From: Chryseobacterium sp. FP211-J200
GTDB taxonomy: Bacteria; Bacteroidota; Bacteroidia; Flavobacteriales; Weeksellaceae
Reading direction: 5' to 3'
Assembly: GCF_001643375.1 (NCBI RefSeq)
Contig: NZ_LSHB01000083.1
Span: forward strand, 1-64,000
Length of the DNA: 64,000 nucleotides
Shown: in pieces, positions 36,637 to 44,022 of the stretch
Numbering within the stretch: the first letter of the stretch is position 1
Layout of the letters: every line of letters starts with the position of its first letter
Notes under the pieces: model-generated
The model's database searches: none
Told to the model about the DNA's origin: nothing
What the model saw: only the letters and a program-made list of their open reading frames with translations
Position numbers and translations under genes: made by a program

Positions 36637-36667
36637 AAACCGGGAAAATTGCTTCCCGGTTTTTTTA
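36637..36667 (+). terminator. Terminator after the GLPGLI gene
   Basis: Stem AAACCGGGA / TCCCGGTTT with an 8-base loop and a T7-type tract. Confidence 0.88.
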
Positions 36668-36732
36668 TGATTAATATCCTTATTTAGATTTATTTAAAAC
36701 AAGCTATATTTGCAGTTCTAAATCTTTGAATT

Positions 36733-36987
36733 TTGCAAAATAAACATCCTGATAAATTGTGCTGCTTCCCTAAAAACCAATTGGGCAAGATCACAGGCTA
36801 CGACAATGAAAACCTGCAGATGCCCACAAAAATATTGGAAATGGGACTTCTCCCGGAAACCGCGTTCAAAGTTCTGTACCAGGCTCCTTTTGGCGGTCCG
36901 CTTTACATAGAATATGGCTCGGAGAAAACAAGAGTGGCATTGAGAGAACAGGAAGCAAAATTCATCAAAGTAGAAGTTTTGGGATAA
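36733..36987 (+). CDS. feoA: FeoA family ferrous iron transport protein
   Basis: An 84-residue SH3-like FeoA protein that works with FeoB at the inner membrane in ferrous iron import. Family features include an N-terminal beta strand leading into GKITGYD, the central LEMGLLPET segment and the C-terminal RVALREQEAKFI. The only starts compatible with the domain are TTG at 36733 or ATT one codon earlier; an in-frame TGA at 36727 closes off anything further up. The stop overlaps the feoB start as TAATG. Confidence 0.87.
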   Translation: MQNKHPDKLCCFPKNQLGKITGYDNENLQMPTKILEMGLLPETAFKVLYQAPFGGPLYIEYGSEKTRVALREQEAKFIKVEVLG

Positions 36988-39023
36988 TGCAGAATCAGAA
37001 AAAAAAGAAACAGATCCTATTGGTCGGGAACCCGAATGTGGGAAAATCCACACTTTTCAATAGTCTCTGTAACAGAAAACAGAAAACCGGAAACTACGCT
37101 GGCGTTACCGTTGCAAGCCTTTCCGGAAATTATACTTATAAAAATGAAGAAGTCGAGATCACCGACCTACCCGGCTCTTACAGCATCTACCCGACTTCCG
37201 AGGATGAAGCGATATTTTCAAGATATTTGATTCAAGAGCAGGAGAATTATGCTGGCGTTTTGTACATCGCTGACGCCATCAATATGAAGCGAAGTTTGCT
37301 TCTTTTTCAGCAGATCCAGGATCTTGGAATTCCAATTCTGATGGTCGTGAATCAAATTGATGAAGCCGAAAAACGAGGCATTAAGATCAACACAGGTGAA
37401 CTTTCCAAAAAACTGAACGTAGATATTCTAAGGACTAATGCGAAGGAACATTTGGGAATCGAGGAAGTTCGAGAAGCCATTTTTAATAATCAATTCAAAA
37501 AATCTTCACAAAGCACTTTTGAAATCCCGATCGAGCAGAAAGGTCTGGTTTACAAGATTGCAGAAAATACCAAAGACCACAATCTTTACAAGATTTGGAC
37601 ACTTTTAGCTGCCGACACTTACCTCGGAAAGATTGAAAGAATTAACGAAATGATCACGCAGGAAGATGCCAAATGCAATGTTCCGAAACGTCTTCAAATC
37701 CAGGAAACTGTAAGAAGATATCAGAATATTGACAAAATCATCTCTGAAACGACAGAGAAAATCCCTCAGAGAAAACAACTTCTGACAGAAAAATTGGACA
37801 GAATTCTGGTGCATCCGGTTTGGGGTTATTTGGTTTTCTTTTTGATTTTATTAATGATATTCCAAAGTGTTTTCTTTTTGGCAGAATATCCGATGAACTG
37901 GATAGAAGGCGCTTTCAGTTGGCTCTCCACTTTCTCAGCAGAACAGCTTCCGGAAGGCCCGATCAATTCATTGATATCAAATGGAATTGTTCCTGGAATT
38001 GGCGGCATCGTCATATTCGCACCACAGATTGGGATTTTACTTTATTTCCTTTATCTCCTCGAGGATTCCGGCTATATGGCGAGAGTTATCTTTTTAATGG
38101 ACAGATTTTTACGCCCTTTTGGACTTAATGGAAAAAGTATTGTTCCACTAGTTTCTGGAACAGCCTGTGCGATTCCGGCGATTATGTCCACCAGGAATAT
38201 TGAAAACATCAAGGAAAGATTAATCACGATTCTCGTAACACCTTTTATGACTTGTTCCGCAAGATTGCCAGTTTACAGCATCATCATCGGATTAATTATT
38301 CCAGACGAGAATTTTTACGGTATTAAATACAGAGCGATTGCTTTGATGGCAATGTATCTTATAGGTTTCGGAATGTCATTATTTTCTTCATTAATTCTGA
38401 AAAATGTGATCAAAACCAAAGTCAAAAGTTTCCTGGTCATGGATTTGCCAACTTACAAAATGCCATTATTCGGTTATGACTTCAAATTGGTTCTAGGAAA
38501 GGTTTGGGACTTTATCAGCGGCGCAGGGAAAGTGATTTTCACCGTCAGTATTATTCTTTGGACATTGAGTTATTTCGGACCTTCGGAAAAGGCAAATCAA
38601 AGTGTTGCCTCCAATGTGAAACTAGAACAATCTTATCTTGGGAAAATCGGTCGCGGCATTGAACCTGCAATTGCACCTTTGGGTTACGATTGGAAAATGG
38701 GAATTGGGATTTTGACGAGTTTTGCGGCGAGAGAAGTTTTCGTTGGAACATTATCTACGCTTTACAGTTTGGACGATGAAGCTCCGGAAGGCCGATTGAT
38801 TGAGAAAATGAGATTGGACACACATCCAAATGGTGAGAAGGTTTTCAGTTTTGCAACTGGCGTTTCGATTTTATTTTTCTATGCTTTTGCAATGCAATGT
38901 ATCTCGACAATCGCCGTGGTTTACAGAGAAACTCAGAGTTTGAAATGGACCATGTTGCAGACTTTTGCCATGACGCTTTTGGCATACTTTTCGGCACTTG
39001 TTGCTTATCAGATTCTGAAATAA
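36987..39023 (+). CDS. feoB: Ferrous iron transporter FeoB
   Basis: A 678-residue GTP-gated iron permease. The N-terminal G domain has G1 GNPNVGKST (about 14-22), the switch region in NYAGVTVAS, G3 DLPGSYS and G4 VNQIDEA; the C-terminal half has the two Gate domains (GLNGKSIVPLVSGTACAIP with ARLPVYSIIIGL, and later segments) over about 7-8 membrane helices. It is somewhat shorter than E. coli FeoB (773). It moves Fe2+ across the inner membrane and overlaps feoA by one base. Confidence 0.96.
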   Translation: MQNQKKKKQILLVGNPNVGKSTLFNSLCNRKQKTGNYAGVTVASLSGNYTYKNEEVEITDLPGSYSIYPTSEDEAIFSRYLIQEQENYAGVLYIADAINMKRSLLLFQQIQDLGIPILMVVNQIDEAEKRGIKINTGELSKKLNVDILRTNAKEHLGIEEVREAIFNNQFKKSSQSTFEIPIEQKGLVYKIAENTKDHNLYKIWTLLAADTYLGKIERINEMITQEDAKCNVPKRLQIQETVRRYQNIDKIISETTEKIPQRKQLLTEKLDRILVHPVWGYLVFFLILLMIFQSVFFLAEYPMNWIEGAFSWLSTFSAEQLPEGPINSLISNGIVPGIGGIVIFAPQIGILLYFLYLLEDSGYMARVIFLMDRFLRPFGLNGKSIVPLVSGTACAIPAIMSTRNIENIKERLITILVTPFMTCSARLPVYSIIIGLIIPDENFYGIKYRAIALMAMYLIGFGMSLFSSLILKNVIKTKVKSFLVMDLPTYKMPLFGYDFKLVLGKVWDFISGAGKVIFTVSIILWTLSYFGPSEKANQSVASNVKLEQSYLGKIGRGIEPAIAPLGYDWKMGIGILTSFAAREVFVGTLSTLYSLDDEAPEGRLIEKMRLDTHPNGEKVFSFATGVSILFFYAFAMQCISTIAVVYRETQSLKWTMLQTFAMTLLAYFSALVAYQILK

Positions 39024-39039
39024 ATTAAATATCTGAAAA

Positions 39040-39183
39040 ATGGAAAACTCAATCATCATACAATACGCAATCATCGGATTATTGGTTTTGGGAGCGCTTT
39101 ACTTTACTTTTAAGAAATTTGCTAAGACCTTCTCCAAGAAAAAAGACGGCAAAGGTTGTGATTCGGATTGTGGGTGTTCTTAA
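39040..39183 (+). CDS. FeoB-associated small Cys-rich membrane protein
   Basis: A 47-residue protein 16 bases after feoB. One transmembrane helix (about residues 8-23) precedes a Lys-rich cytoplasmic stretch and a Cys-rich tail, GCDSDCGCS. Small proteins of this form follow feoB in many bacteria and are annotated as FeoB-associated Cys-rich membrane protein; they may take part in iron handling or FeoB regulation. The reading is ATG to TAA without alternatives, and position plus the Cys motif make it convincing despite its size. Confidence 0.85.
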   Translation: MENSIIIQYAIIGLLVLGALYFTFKKFAKTFSKKKDGKGCDSDCGCS

Positions 39184-39297
39184 GGATTTTCTTTCTAAAT
39201 AAAATATTTACACTAAATACTTAAATAAATTATGAATATTGCAATAATTTTATAGATTAGCAGCTTTATAAACAAAAACTATTCAACTCATTTATTC

Positions 39298-39717
39298 ATG
39301 AAAAAATTATTTTACAGTTTAGCTTTATTCTCTTTATTAGTAAGCTGCCGATCAGAATGCACAGAAGAATCTAGTTCTACAGAAACTGAAACATCCACCC
39401 AAACTTCTCCAACGCTTGTCAAAATGAATGTTTTAAATTCTCAGAGTGTTGCCCAAAAAGATGTTGTTGTGATGATGTTCAAAACCAAAGTAACATCTGC
39501 CAGCAATCTCCCAACGATAGAAAAACAGGCAACTTCGGACGCAAATGGATTGGCAACTTTGGATTTATCAAGTTACATCACAAGTAATATTGCTGCAACT
39601 TATTATTTCGAAGCGTTTAAAAAAGAAGGAAATAATCTAGTCTGGGTTAGCAAAACACATCCAGAAATTTCTATTAAAAAAAATCAGCAAGTCACAACAT
39701 CAATCATTGTAAACTAA
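39298..39717 (+). CDS. Lipoprotein of unknown function
   Basis: A 139-residue lipoprotein. The signal peptide ends in LVSC, with the lipidated Cys near residue 17, followed by a Glu/Thr/Ser-rich linker and a predicted small beta-sandwich-like domain (about 40-139, with alternating beta-type residues such as VVVMMFKTKV). I do not recognise a family. It has no operon partner and ends at a clear terminator. Confidence 0.7.
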   Translation: MKKLFYSLALFSLLVSCRSECTEESSSTETETSTQTSPTLVKMNVLNSQSVAQKDVVVMMFKTKVTSASNLPTIEKQATSDANGLATLDLSSYITSNIAATYYFEAFKKEGNNLVWVSKTHPEISIKKNQQVTTSIIVN

Positions 39718-39741
39718 AACTTCAATTTTTCATTAGAATTA

Positions 39742-39775
39742 AAAAGTGTTCACATCGAACACTTTTATTTTTCCC
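39742..39775 (+). terminator. Terminator after the 39.3-kb lipoprotein gene
   Basis: Perfect 10-bp stem AAAAGTGTTC / GAACACTTTT with a 5-base loop, then T-rich sequence. Confidence 0.85.
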
Positions 39776-39792
39776 CAAATGCGAGATTATCG

Positions 39793-39800
39793 TATTTTTG
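39793..39800 (+). promoter_or_regulatory. glmM candidate -7 box
   Basis: TATTTTTG fits TAnnTTTG, 20 bases before the glmM ATG. No clear -33 TTG is seen. Confidence 0.4.
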
Positions 39801-39820
39801 CCAAACCTTAAAATTCAAAA

Positions 39821-41203
39821 ATGTCATTAATAAAATCAATCTCTGGAATCCGAGGAACTATTGGCGGAAAAGTAAACGATAATTTGACGCCTCTTGACGT
39901 GGTGAAATTTGCTTCGGCATTCGGAACTTGGCTTCAGAACAATAAAAATAAAAAAGATCTAACGCTTGTCATCGGTCGTGATGCTAGGATCTCCGGTCAA
40001 ATGGTTTCTTCTCTGGTTGCTTCAACTTTGCAAGGTTTGGGAATCAATGTGGTTGATTTGGGACTTTCCACAACGCCAACCGTAGAAATTATGGTCCCTG
40101 AATTGAAAGCTGACGGCGGAATCATCCTAACCGCTTCTCACAATCCAAAACAATGGAACGCTTTGAAATTATTGAATGACAAAGGCGAATTCATCAGCGG
40201 AGAAAATGGTGCCGATGTTTTGGCTTTGGCAGAAAATGAAGATTTCGATTACGCTGAAGTAGATGATTTGGGAAAATACGAAACCAGAGATGACGCTTTT
40301 GATATTCACATCAAACAAATTTTAGATTTACCAACAGTTGATGTTGAGGCGATAAAAGCTAAAAAATTCAAAGTTGTACTTGACGCTGTAAATTCTACCG
40401 GCGGAATTTCTATTCCACCTTTGTTGGAAAAACTAGGTGTTGAAGTGGTGAAATTATATTGCGAACCAAACGGACAATTCCCACACAATCCAGAACCTTT
40501 GAAAGAGCATCTTGGCGACATCTGCGAATTGGTCATCAAGGAAAATGCAGATATGGGAATCGTGGTTGATCCGGATGTGGACAGATTGGCTTTGGTGGAC
40601 GAAAAAGGCGAGATGTTCGGTGAAGAATATACTTTGGTTGCCGTTGCAGATTACCTTTTGAAAGATAAAAAAGGCGTGGCCATTTCCAATCTTTCTTCCA
40701 GCCGAGCATTGAGAGATGTTGCGAAAAACCTGGATTCAGAATATTTTGCAAGTGCTGTTGGCGAAGTGAATGTGGTGACTTTAATGAAAGAAAAAAATGC
40801 CGTAATCGGTGGTGAAGGAAACGGTGGAATCATCTATCCAGAGCTTCATTACGGACGTGATTCTTTGGTTGGCGTTGCATTATTCTTAACTCATTTGGCT
40901 AAAGAAAACAAAACCGTTTCTGAACTGAGAGCAACGTACCCAAGTTATTTTATGGGTAAAAAGAAAATCGAACTGACGCCGGATATCGACGTTGATGCTT
41001 TATTAATCAAAGTTCAGGAAGAATATAAGAACGAAGAAATCTCAACCGTTGACGGAGTAAAAATTGACTTCCCCGAAAACTGGGTTCATTTGAGAAAATC
41101 TAACACAGAACCGATCATCAGAATTTACACTGAGGCTTTTTCTCAGGAAGAAGCGGATAAATTGGGCGATGATATGATCGCTAAGATCAGAAGTTTGATA
41201 TAA
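39821..41203 (+). CDS. glmM: Phosphoglucosamine mutase
   Basis: A 460-residue alpha-D-phosphohexomutase. The phospho-serine loop is TASHNP with S106; the metal loop is DPDVDR (about 249-254); the sugar-binding loop is GGEGNGG; and the C-terminal phosphate loop is RKSNTEPIIRIYTEA. Bacteroidota members of this type are usually assigned as GlmM, making glucosamine-1-phosphate for peptidoglycan and lipopolysaccharide, though phosphomannomutase activity cannot be excluded. Cytoplasmic. Confidence 0.85.
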   Translation: MSLIKSISGIRGTIGGKVNDNLTPLDVVKFASAFGTWLQNNKNKKDLTLVIGRDARISGQMVSSLVASTLQGLGINVVDLGLSTTPTVEIMVPELKADGGIILTASHNPKQWNALKLLNDKGEFISGENGADVLALAENEDFDYAEVDDLGKYETRDDAFDIHIKQILDLPTVDVEAIKAKKFKVVLDAVNSTGGISIPPLLEKLGVEVVKLYCEPNGQFPHNPEPLKEHLGDICELVIKENADMGIVVDPDVDRLALVDEKGEMFGEEYTLVAVADYLLKDKKGVAISNLSSSRALRDVAKNLDSEYFASAVGEVNVVTLMKEKNAVIGGEGNGGIIYPELHYGRDSLVGVALFLTHLAKENKTVSELRATYPSYFMGKKKIELTPDIDVDALLIKVQEEYKNEEISTVDGVKIDFPENWVHLRKSNTEPIIRIYTEAFSQEEADKLGDDMIAKIRSLI

Positions 41204-41236
41204 AATATTTTTATTAATTTTAATAAAAATTACAAA

Positions 41237-41431
41237 ATGACAATTACTATTAATCCAAAAAATAAAAAAGAACTGGCTAAAATTAAAACCATTCTCAAAG
41301 CGATTGAAGTAGATTTCATTGAAAGTGAAGATTCTTACGATAAAGATTTTGTTTTAAAGATTGAAAAATCAAGAAAAGAAATCTCAAAAGGGGAAACAAA
41401 AAAAATCGCTCTTGATGACCTATGGAAATAG
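41237..41431 (+). CDS. Antitoxin of a YoeB-type toxin-antitoxin pair
   Basis: A 64-residue acidic/basic helical protein with a DUF2683-like pattern (MTITINPKNKKELAKIKTILKAI, then KIALDDLWK). Such short proteins pair with Txe/YoeB-type toxins. The last 10 bases overlap the start of the toxin gene, a usual arrangement for stoichiometric translation. It should bind and block the toxin; it lacks an obvious DNA-binding domain, so autoregulation may be weak or by another route. Confidence 0.8.
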   Translation: MTITINPKNKKELAKIKTILKAIEVDFIESEDSYDKDFVLKIEKSRKEISKGETKKIALDDLWK

Positions 41432-41679
41432 AATTCACCAAACAAGCTGAGAATGATTTGGAATTTTGGAAGAAGTCTGGAAATAAATTGATTCAAAAGA
41501 AAATTTCTGACATCTTAAAAAGCATTCAACAAAATCCGTTTGAAGGAATTGGCAAACCAGAACCTTTGAAATACAGTTTGAGTGGTTCTTGGAGCAGAAG
41601 AATCAATATGGAACACAGAATTGTTTACGAAGTAATTGACGAAATTATTTATATCGAATCTCTAAAAGGTCACTATTAA
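41422..41679 (+). CDS. Txe/YoeB family ribosome-dependent mRNA endoribonuclease toxin
   Basis: An 85-residue RelE-superfamily toxin. It has the YoeB pattern: EIEFTKQAENDLEFW at the N-terminus, a Glu in KPEPLKY, paired Arg in WSRRIN, Arg in HRIVYEV and the C-terminal His-Tyr in KGHY, which together give the catalytic set. It cuts mRNA at the ribosome when free of antitoxin. The adjacent gene (10-base overlap) encodes its antitoxin. A terminator follows, so the pair is a compact unit; downstream is an 83-bp repeat array. Confidence 0.9.
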   Translation: MEIEFTKQAENDLEFWKKSGNKLIQKKISDILKSIQQNPFEGIGKPEPLKYSLSGSWSRRINMEHRIVYEVIDEIIYIESLKGHY

Positions 41680-41689
41680 AACAAAAATC

Positions 41690-41717
41690 AAGGAAGCAAA
41701 TTTTGCTTCCTTTTTTA
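41690..41717 (+). terminator. Terminator after the toxin-antitoxin unit
   Basis: Stem AAGGAAGCAAA / TTTGCTTCCTT with a T6 run. Confidence 0.87.
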
Positions 41718-41740
41718 TTTACAATCAAGTCTGTTTTTGC

Positions 41741-42148
41741 CTAAACTAATTTGCGTTTTGTCACAAACAACCTTGTTTTAAACTTCCTGCAACCGCATTT
41801 TGTTACAAGCAGATTTGTTCTAGACTTCCTGCGACTGCGTTTTGTTTCAAACAACTTGCGGGAAACCTCCGGAGTCCTCCGTTGGTTACAAACAGACTTG
41901 TTTTAGACTTCCTGCGACTGCATTTTGTTTCAAACAACTTGCGGGAAACTTCCGGAGTCCTCCGTTGGTTAGAAACAGACTTGTTTTAGACTTCCTGCGA
42001 CTGCGTTTTGTTTCAAACAACTTGCGGGAAATCTCCGGAGTTCTTCTTTGATTACAAACAGACTTGTTTCAAACCAACGGAGATCGTGGTTTGTTTCAAA
42101 CAACTTGCAGGAGACTTCCGGAGTTCTTCTTAGGTTACAAACAAGGTT
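41741..42148. repeat. 83-bp tandem repeat array between the toxin-antitoxin pair and the MFS gene
   Basis: The 486-base gap 41680-42165 has no credible gene. Four tandem units keep an exact 83-bp period (the TTTGTTTCAAACAA block recurs at 41841, 41924, 42007 and 42090). They follow two short units of about 42 bp that lack the central part. Each full unit contains a 13-nt palindrome (TTGTTTCAAACAA) and the 8-nt palindrome CTCCGGAG, though not in all units. The period is not a multiple of three, so open frames in this stretch are chance. It is not a CRISPR: there are no unique spacers. Confidence 0.85.
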
Positions 42149-42165
42149 TTGTTAAAGCGTGCAAC

Positions 42166-43401
42166 TTAATATTCCATCTTTCTCAACTTCTTAGAAGTCG
42201 CGCCGATGAACAACGCTGTCAAAACAGTCATCGTCCCACCAAAAACCACAGAACGGACAACGCCCATCAGTTTCGCCGTCAATCCGCTTTCAAACTGTCC
42301 AAGCTCATTACTGGACATTATGAAAATAGAATTCACGCTCAAAACACGTCCACGGATTTCCTCAGGCGTTTTCAACTGGACAATCGTTCCACGGATAACA
42401 ACACTGATTCCGTCCAACATTCCGCTCAGAACCAAGAATGCAAACGACAGCCAGTACATTTTCGACAATCCGAATCCTATGATACAAAGTCCAAAACCAG
42501 TCGCCACAAAAAGCAATATTTTCCCTTGATTTTTACGAAGCGGAACCATAGACAATGTAATGATAATCAACATCGAGCCAATATCGGAAGCCGCATTCAA
42601 AAGTCCAAAACCTTCGGAACCAACCTTCAGAATATCACTTGCAAAAACCGGGATCATAGCCACTGCACCTCCAAAAAGTACCGCAAACATATCCAACATT
42701 TGTGCGCCTAGGATTTCCTTCGTTTTATAGATGTACGCCAAACCTTCCTTCACACTTTCGAAGATTTTGACGTCTTTATTTTTATTTTCAGAAAACTGTT
42801 TATTGATGGTCCAGAAAAACAAAGACGATAAAACCATACAACTCACAATCACCACCAAAGTCCATTTTATCGTAATCAAGGCAATCAAAAATCCTCCCAA
42901 AGCGTGACCGGAAACCGAAGCAATCAAAAACGTCGCCTGATTCAAAGTGACAGCATAAGGCAAATTTTCCTGCTTCACAATCCGTGGAATCATAGAAGGA
43001 ACCAGCGGTCCCAAAAACGAACGACAAATCCCAGTAAAGAAAATGACGGCGTAAATAAAATAGGTGATTTCGTGTCCGGTAAAATGTAATTTATGTCCAA
43101 GAAAGGCCGGAATCAAGAGCAAACTGATGAGAACCACATAAGCATAATTGCAAAGCAAGAGCAGCTTCTTCTTCTCGTTCATATCGATCACGTGACCAGC
43201 ATAAAGTGCGCAAGAAACCGCAGGAACAACCTCCGAAAGGCCAATCAAACCAATAGAAAACGGGTCTTTTGTCAATTGATAAACCCACCAGCCAAGCAAC
43301 GTTGCCAGCATCCTAAATGCGATGATAAGGAAAAATCTACCCGTGAGAAGATGACGAAATTCTATATTTTTTAAAACCCGAAGCGGTGTAAATGAAACCA
43401 T
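42166..43401 (-). CDS. MFS transporter
   Basis: A 411-residue permease with about 12 hydrophobic segments and the DMNEKKKLL-type cytoplasmic loop after helix 2, as in the EntS/YfiS-like group of the major facilitator superfamily. Substrate is unknown; this group includes drug and siderophore exporters. Start chosen at the ATG at 43401; a TTG nine codons upstream is less likely. It faces the toxin-antitoxin pair and the 83-bp array in convergent orientation. Confidence 0.83.
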   Translation of the reverse strand: MVSFTPLRVLKNIEFRHLLTGRFFLIIAFRMLATLLGWWVYQLTKDPFSIGLIGLSEVVPAVSCALYAGHVIDMNEKKKLLLLCNYAYVVLISLLLIPAFLGHKLHFTGHEITYFIYAVIFFTGICRSFLGPLVPSMIPRIVKQENLPYAVTLNQATFLIASVSGHALGGFLIALITIKWTLVVIVSCMVLSSLFFWTINKQFSENKNKDVKIFESVKEGLAYIYKTKEILGAQMLDMFAVLFGGAVAMIPVFASDILKVGSEGFGLLNAASDIGSMLIIITLSMVPLRKNQGKILLFVATGFGLCIIGFGLSKMYWLSFAFLVLSGMLDGISVVIRGTIVQLKTPEEIRGRVLSVNSIFIMSSNELGQFESGLTAKLMGVVRSVVFGGTMTVLTALFIGATSKKLRKMEY

Positions 43402-43474
43402 TATGCAAAAATAGCAGATAGCTTCCAACTGGCATTCGATTTTTAGGAAATAATTTGGAAAGATGGATTTTCAG

Positions 43475-43590
43475 GAGCTTGATCCCGCTATCCACTATAT
43501 CTTTTTTGTCATTGCGAACGACATTATTACAGAATTGAACGTTTCAAAAATCGCAATGACAAAAAAGGATGCCGTTCCTATCGGGGCTAT
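43475..43590. repeat. Dispersed palindromic repeat, copy C (minus orientation)
   Basis: In the 255-base gap between the MFS gene and the small lipoprotein gene. Read on the minus strand it begins with ATAGCCCCGAT, matching copy B, then a GGAACGGCATCC block. Inner arms TTTTTTGTCATTGCGA (43502-43517) and TCGCAATGACAAAAAA (43551-43566) form a 16-bp perfect inverted repeat. An open frame of 65 codons across it (43463-43660) has no features of a protein. Confidence 0.7.
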
Positions 43591-43656
43591 GGGATTGGTC
43601 GGTGTATTGAAGAGTCGGGACAACAACCAAAATTTTCAAATTCTAATATTCAGATT

Positions 43657-44022
43657 CTAATAATAGTAATAATCGGGAGAACTGTTATTGACCAGCGAAA
43701 CGATTAAGGCAACAAACGCCGTCATACCAGCAACAGAGCCTACAACGATAGCCGTCGTTCCGCCAGGATTATTTTTTTTAATCACTCTGATATCATTTTT
43801 CGCAATGTTCACTTCCTGACTGTTTGCAACCGCCACAATTTTATTCTCATCCACAGTTGAAACCCTGGCTTTATATTTTGGTTTACCGTTTTCGTAAAAA
43901 GTGTATTTCTTACCCGTCTGAACTGCGGAAAAATCGTCTTTGTTCAAACTACTTCTGTAGATGGTTGTGGTGCAAGATTGCAAAAGGATCAGCAAGGCAA
44001 TCAGAAAAGAAAAAGTTCTCAT
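43657..44022 (-). CDS. Small lipoprotein with C-terminal membrane-like segment
   Basis: A 121-residue protein. The signal peptide ends in LLQSC (lipidated Cys near residue 17). The middle looks beta-rich (KKYTFYENGKPKYKARV, KIVAVANSQEVNIAKNDI) and a hydrophobic stretch near 92-110 (AIVVGSVAGMTAFVALIVSLV) could be a transmembrane or hairpin segment; it ends in four Tyr. It overlaps the GH3 gene by 4 bases (ATGA), so the two are cotranscribed. Function unknown. Confidence 0.7.
   Translation of the reverse strand: MRTFSFLIALLILLQSCTTTIYRSSLNKDDFSAVQTGKKYTFYENGKPKYKARVSTVDENKIVAVANSQEVNIAKNDIRVIKKNNPGGTTAIVVGSVAGMTAFVALIVSLVNNSSPDYYYY

Noticed and set aside
41741-42148. Possible CRISPR array
   Set aside because: Units are contiguous 83-bp copies with no unique spacers, and there are no cas genes nearby. 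The same applies to the 21-bp array at 51.3 kb.
41842-42711. Open frames of 69 and 215 codons across the 83-bp array and the MFS gene
   Set aside because: The 83-bp period shifts frame each unit, and the longer frame lies antisense to the MFS gene; the translations look like repeat translation without protein features.
42166-43401. A longer MFS protein starting at TTG 43428
   Set aside because: The added nine residues have no conserved features, and the ATG at 43401 gives the normal N-terminus just before the first helix.
43463-43660. A 65-codon frame across the gap at 43.5 kb
   Set aside because: It runs over both arms of repeat copy C and ends against the lipoprotein gene; no coding signal beyond an ATG.
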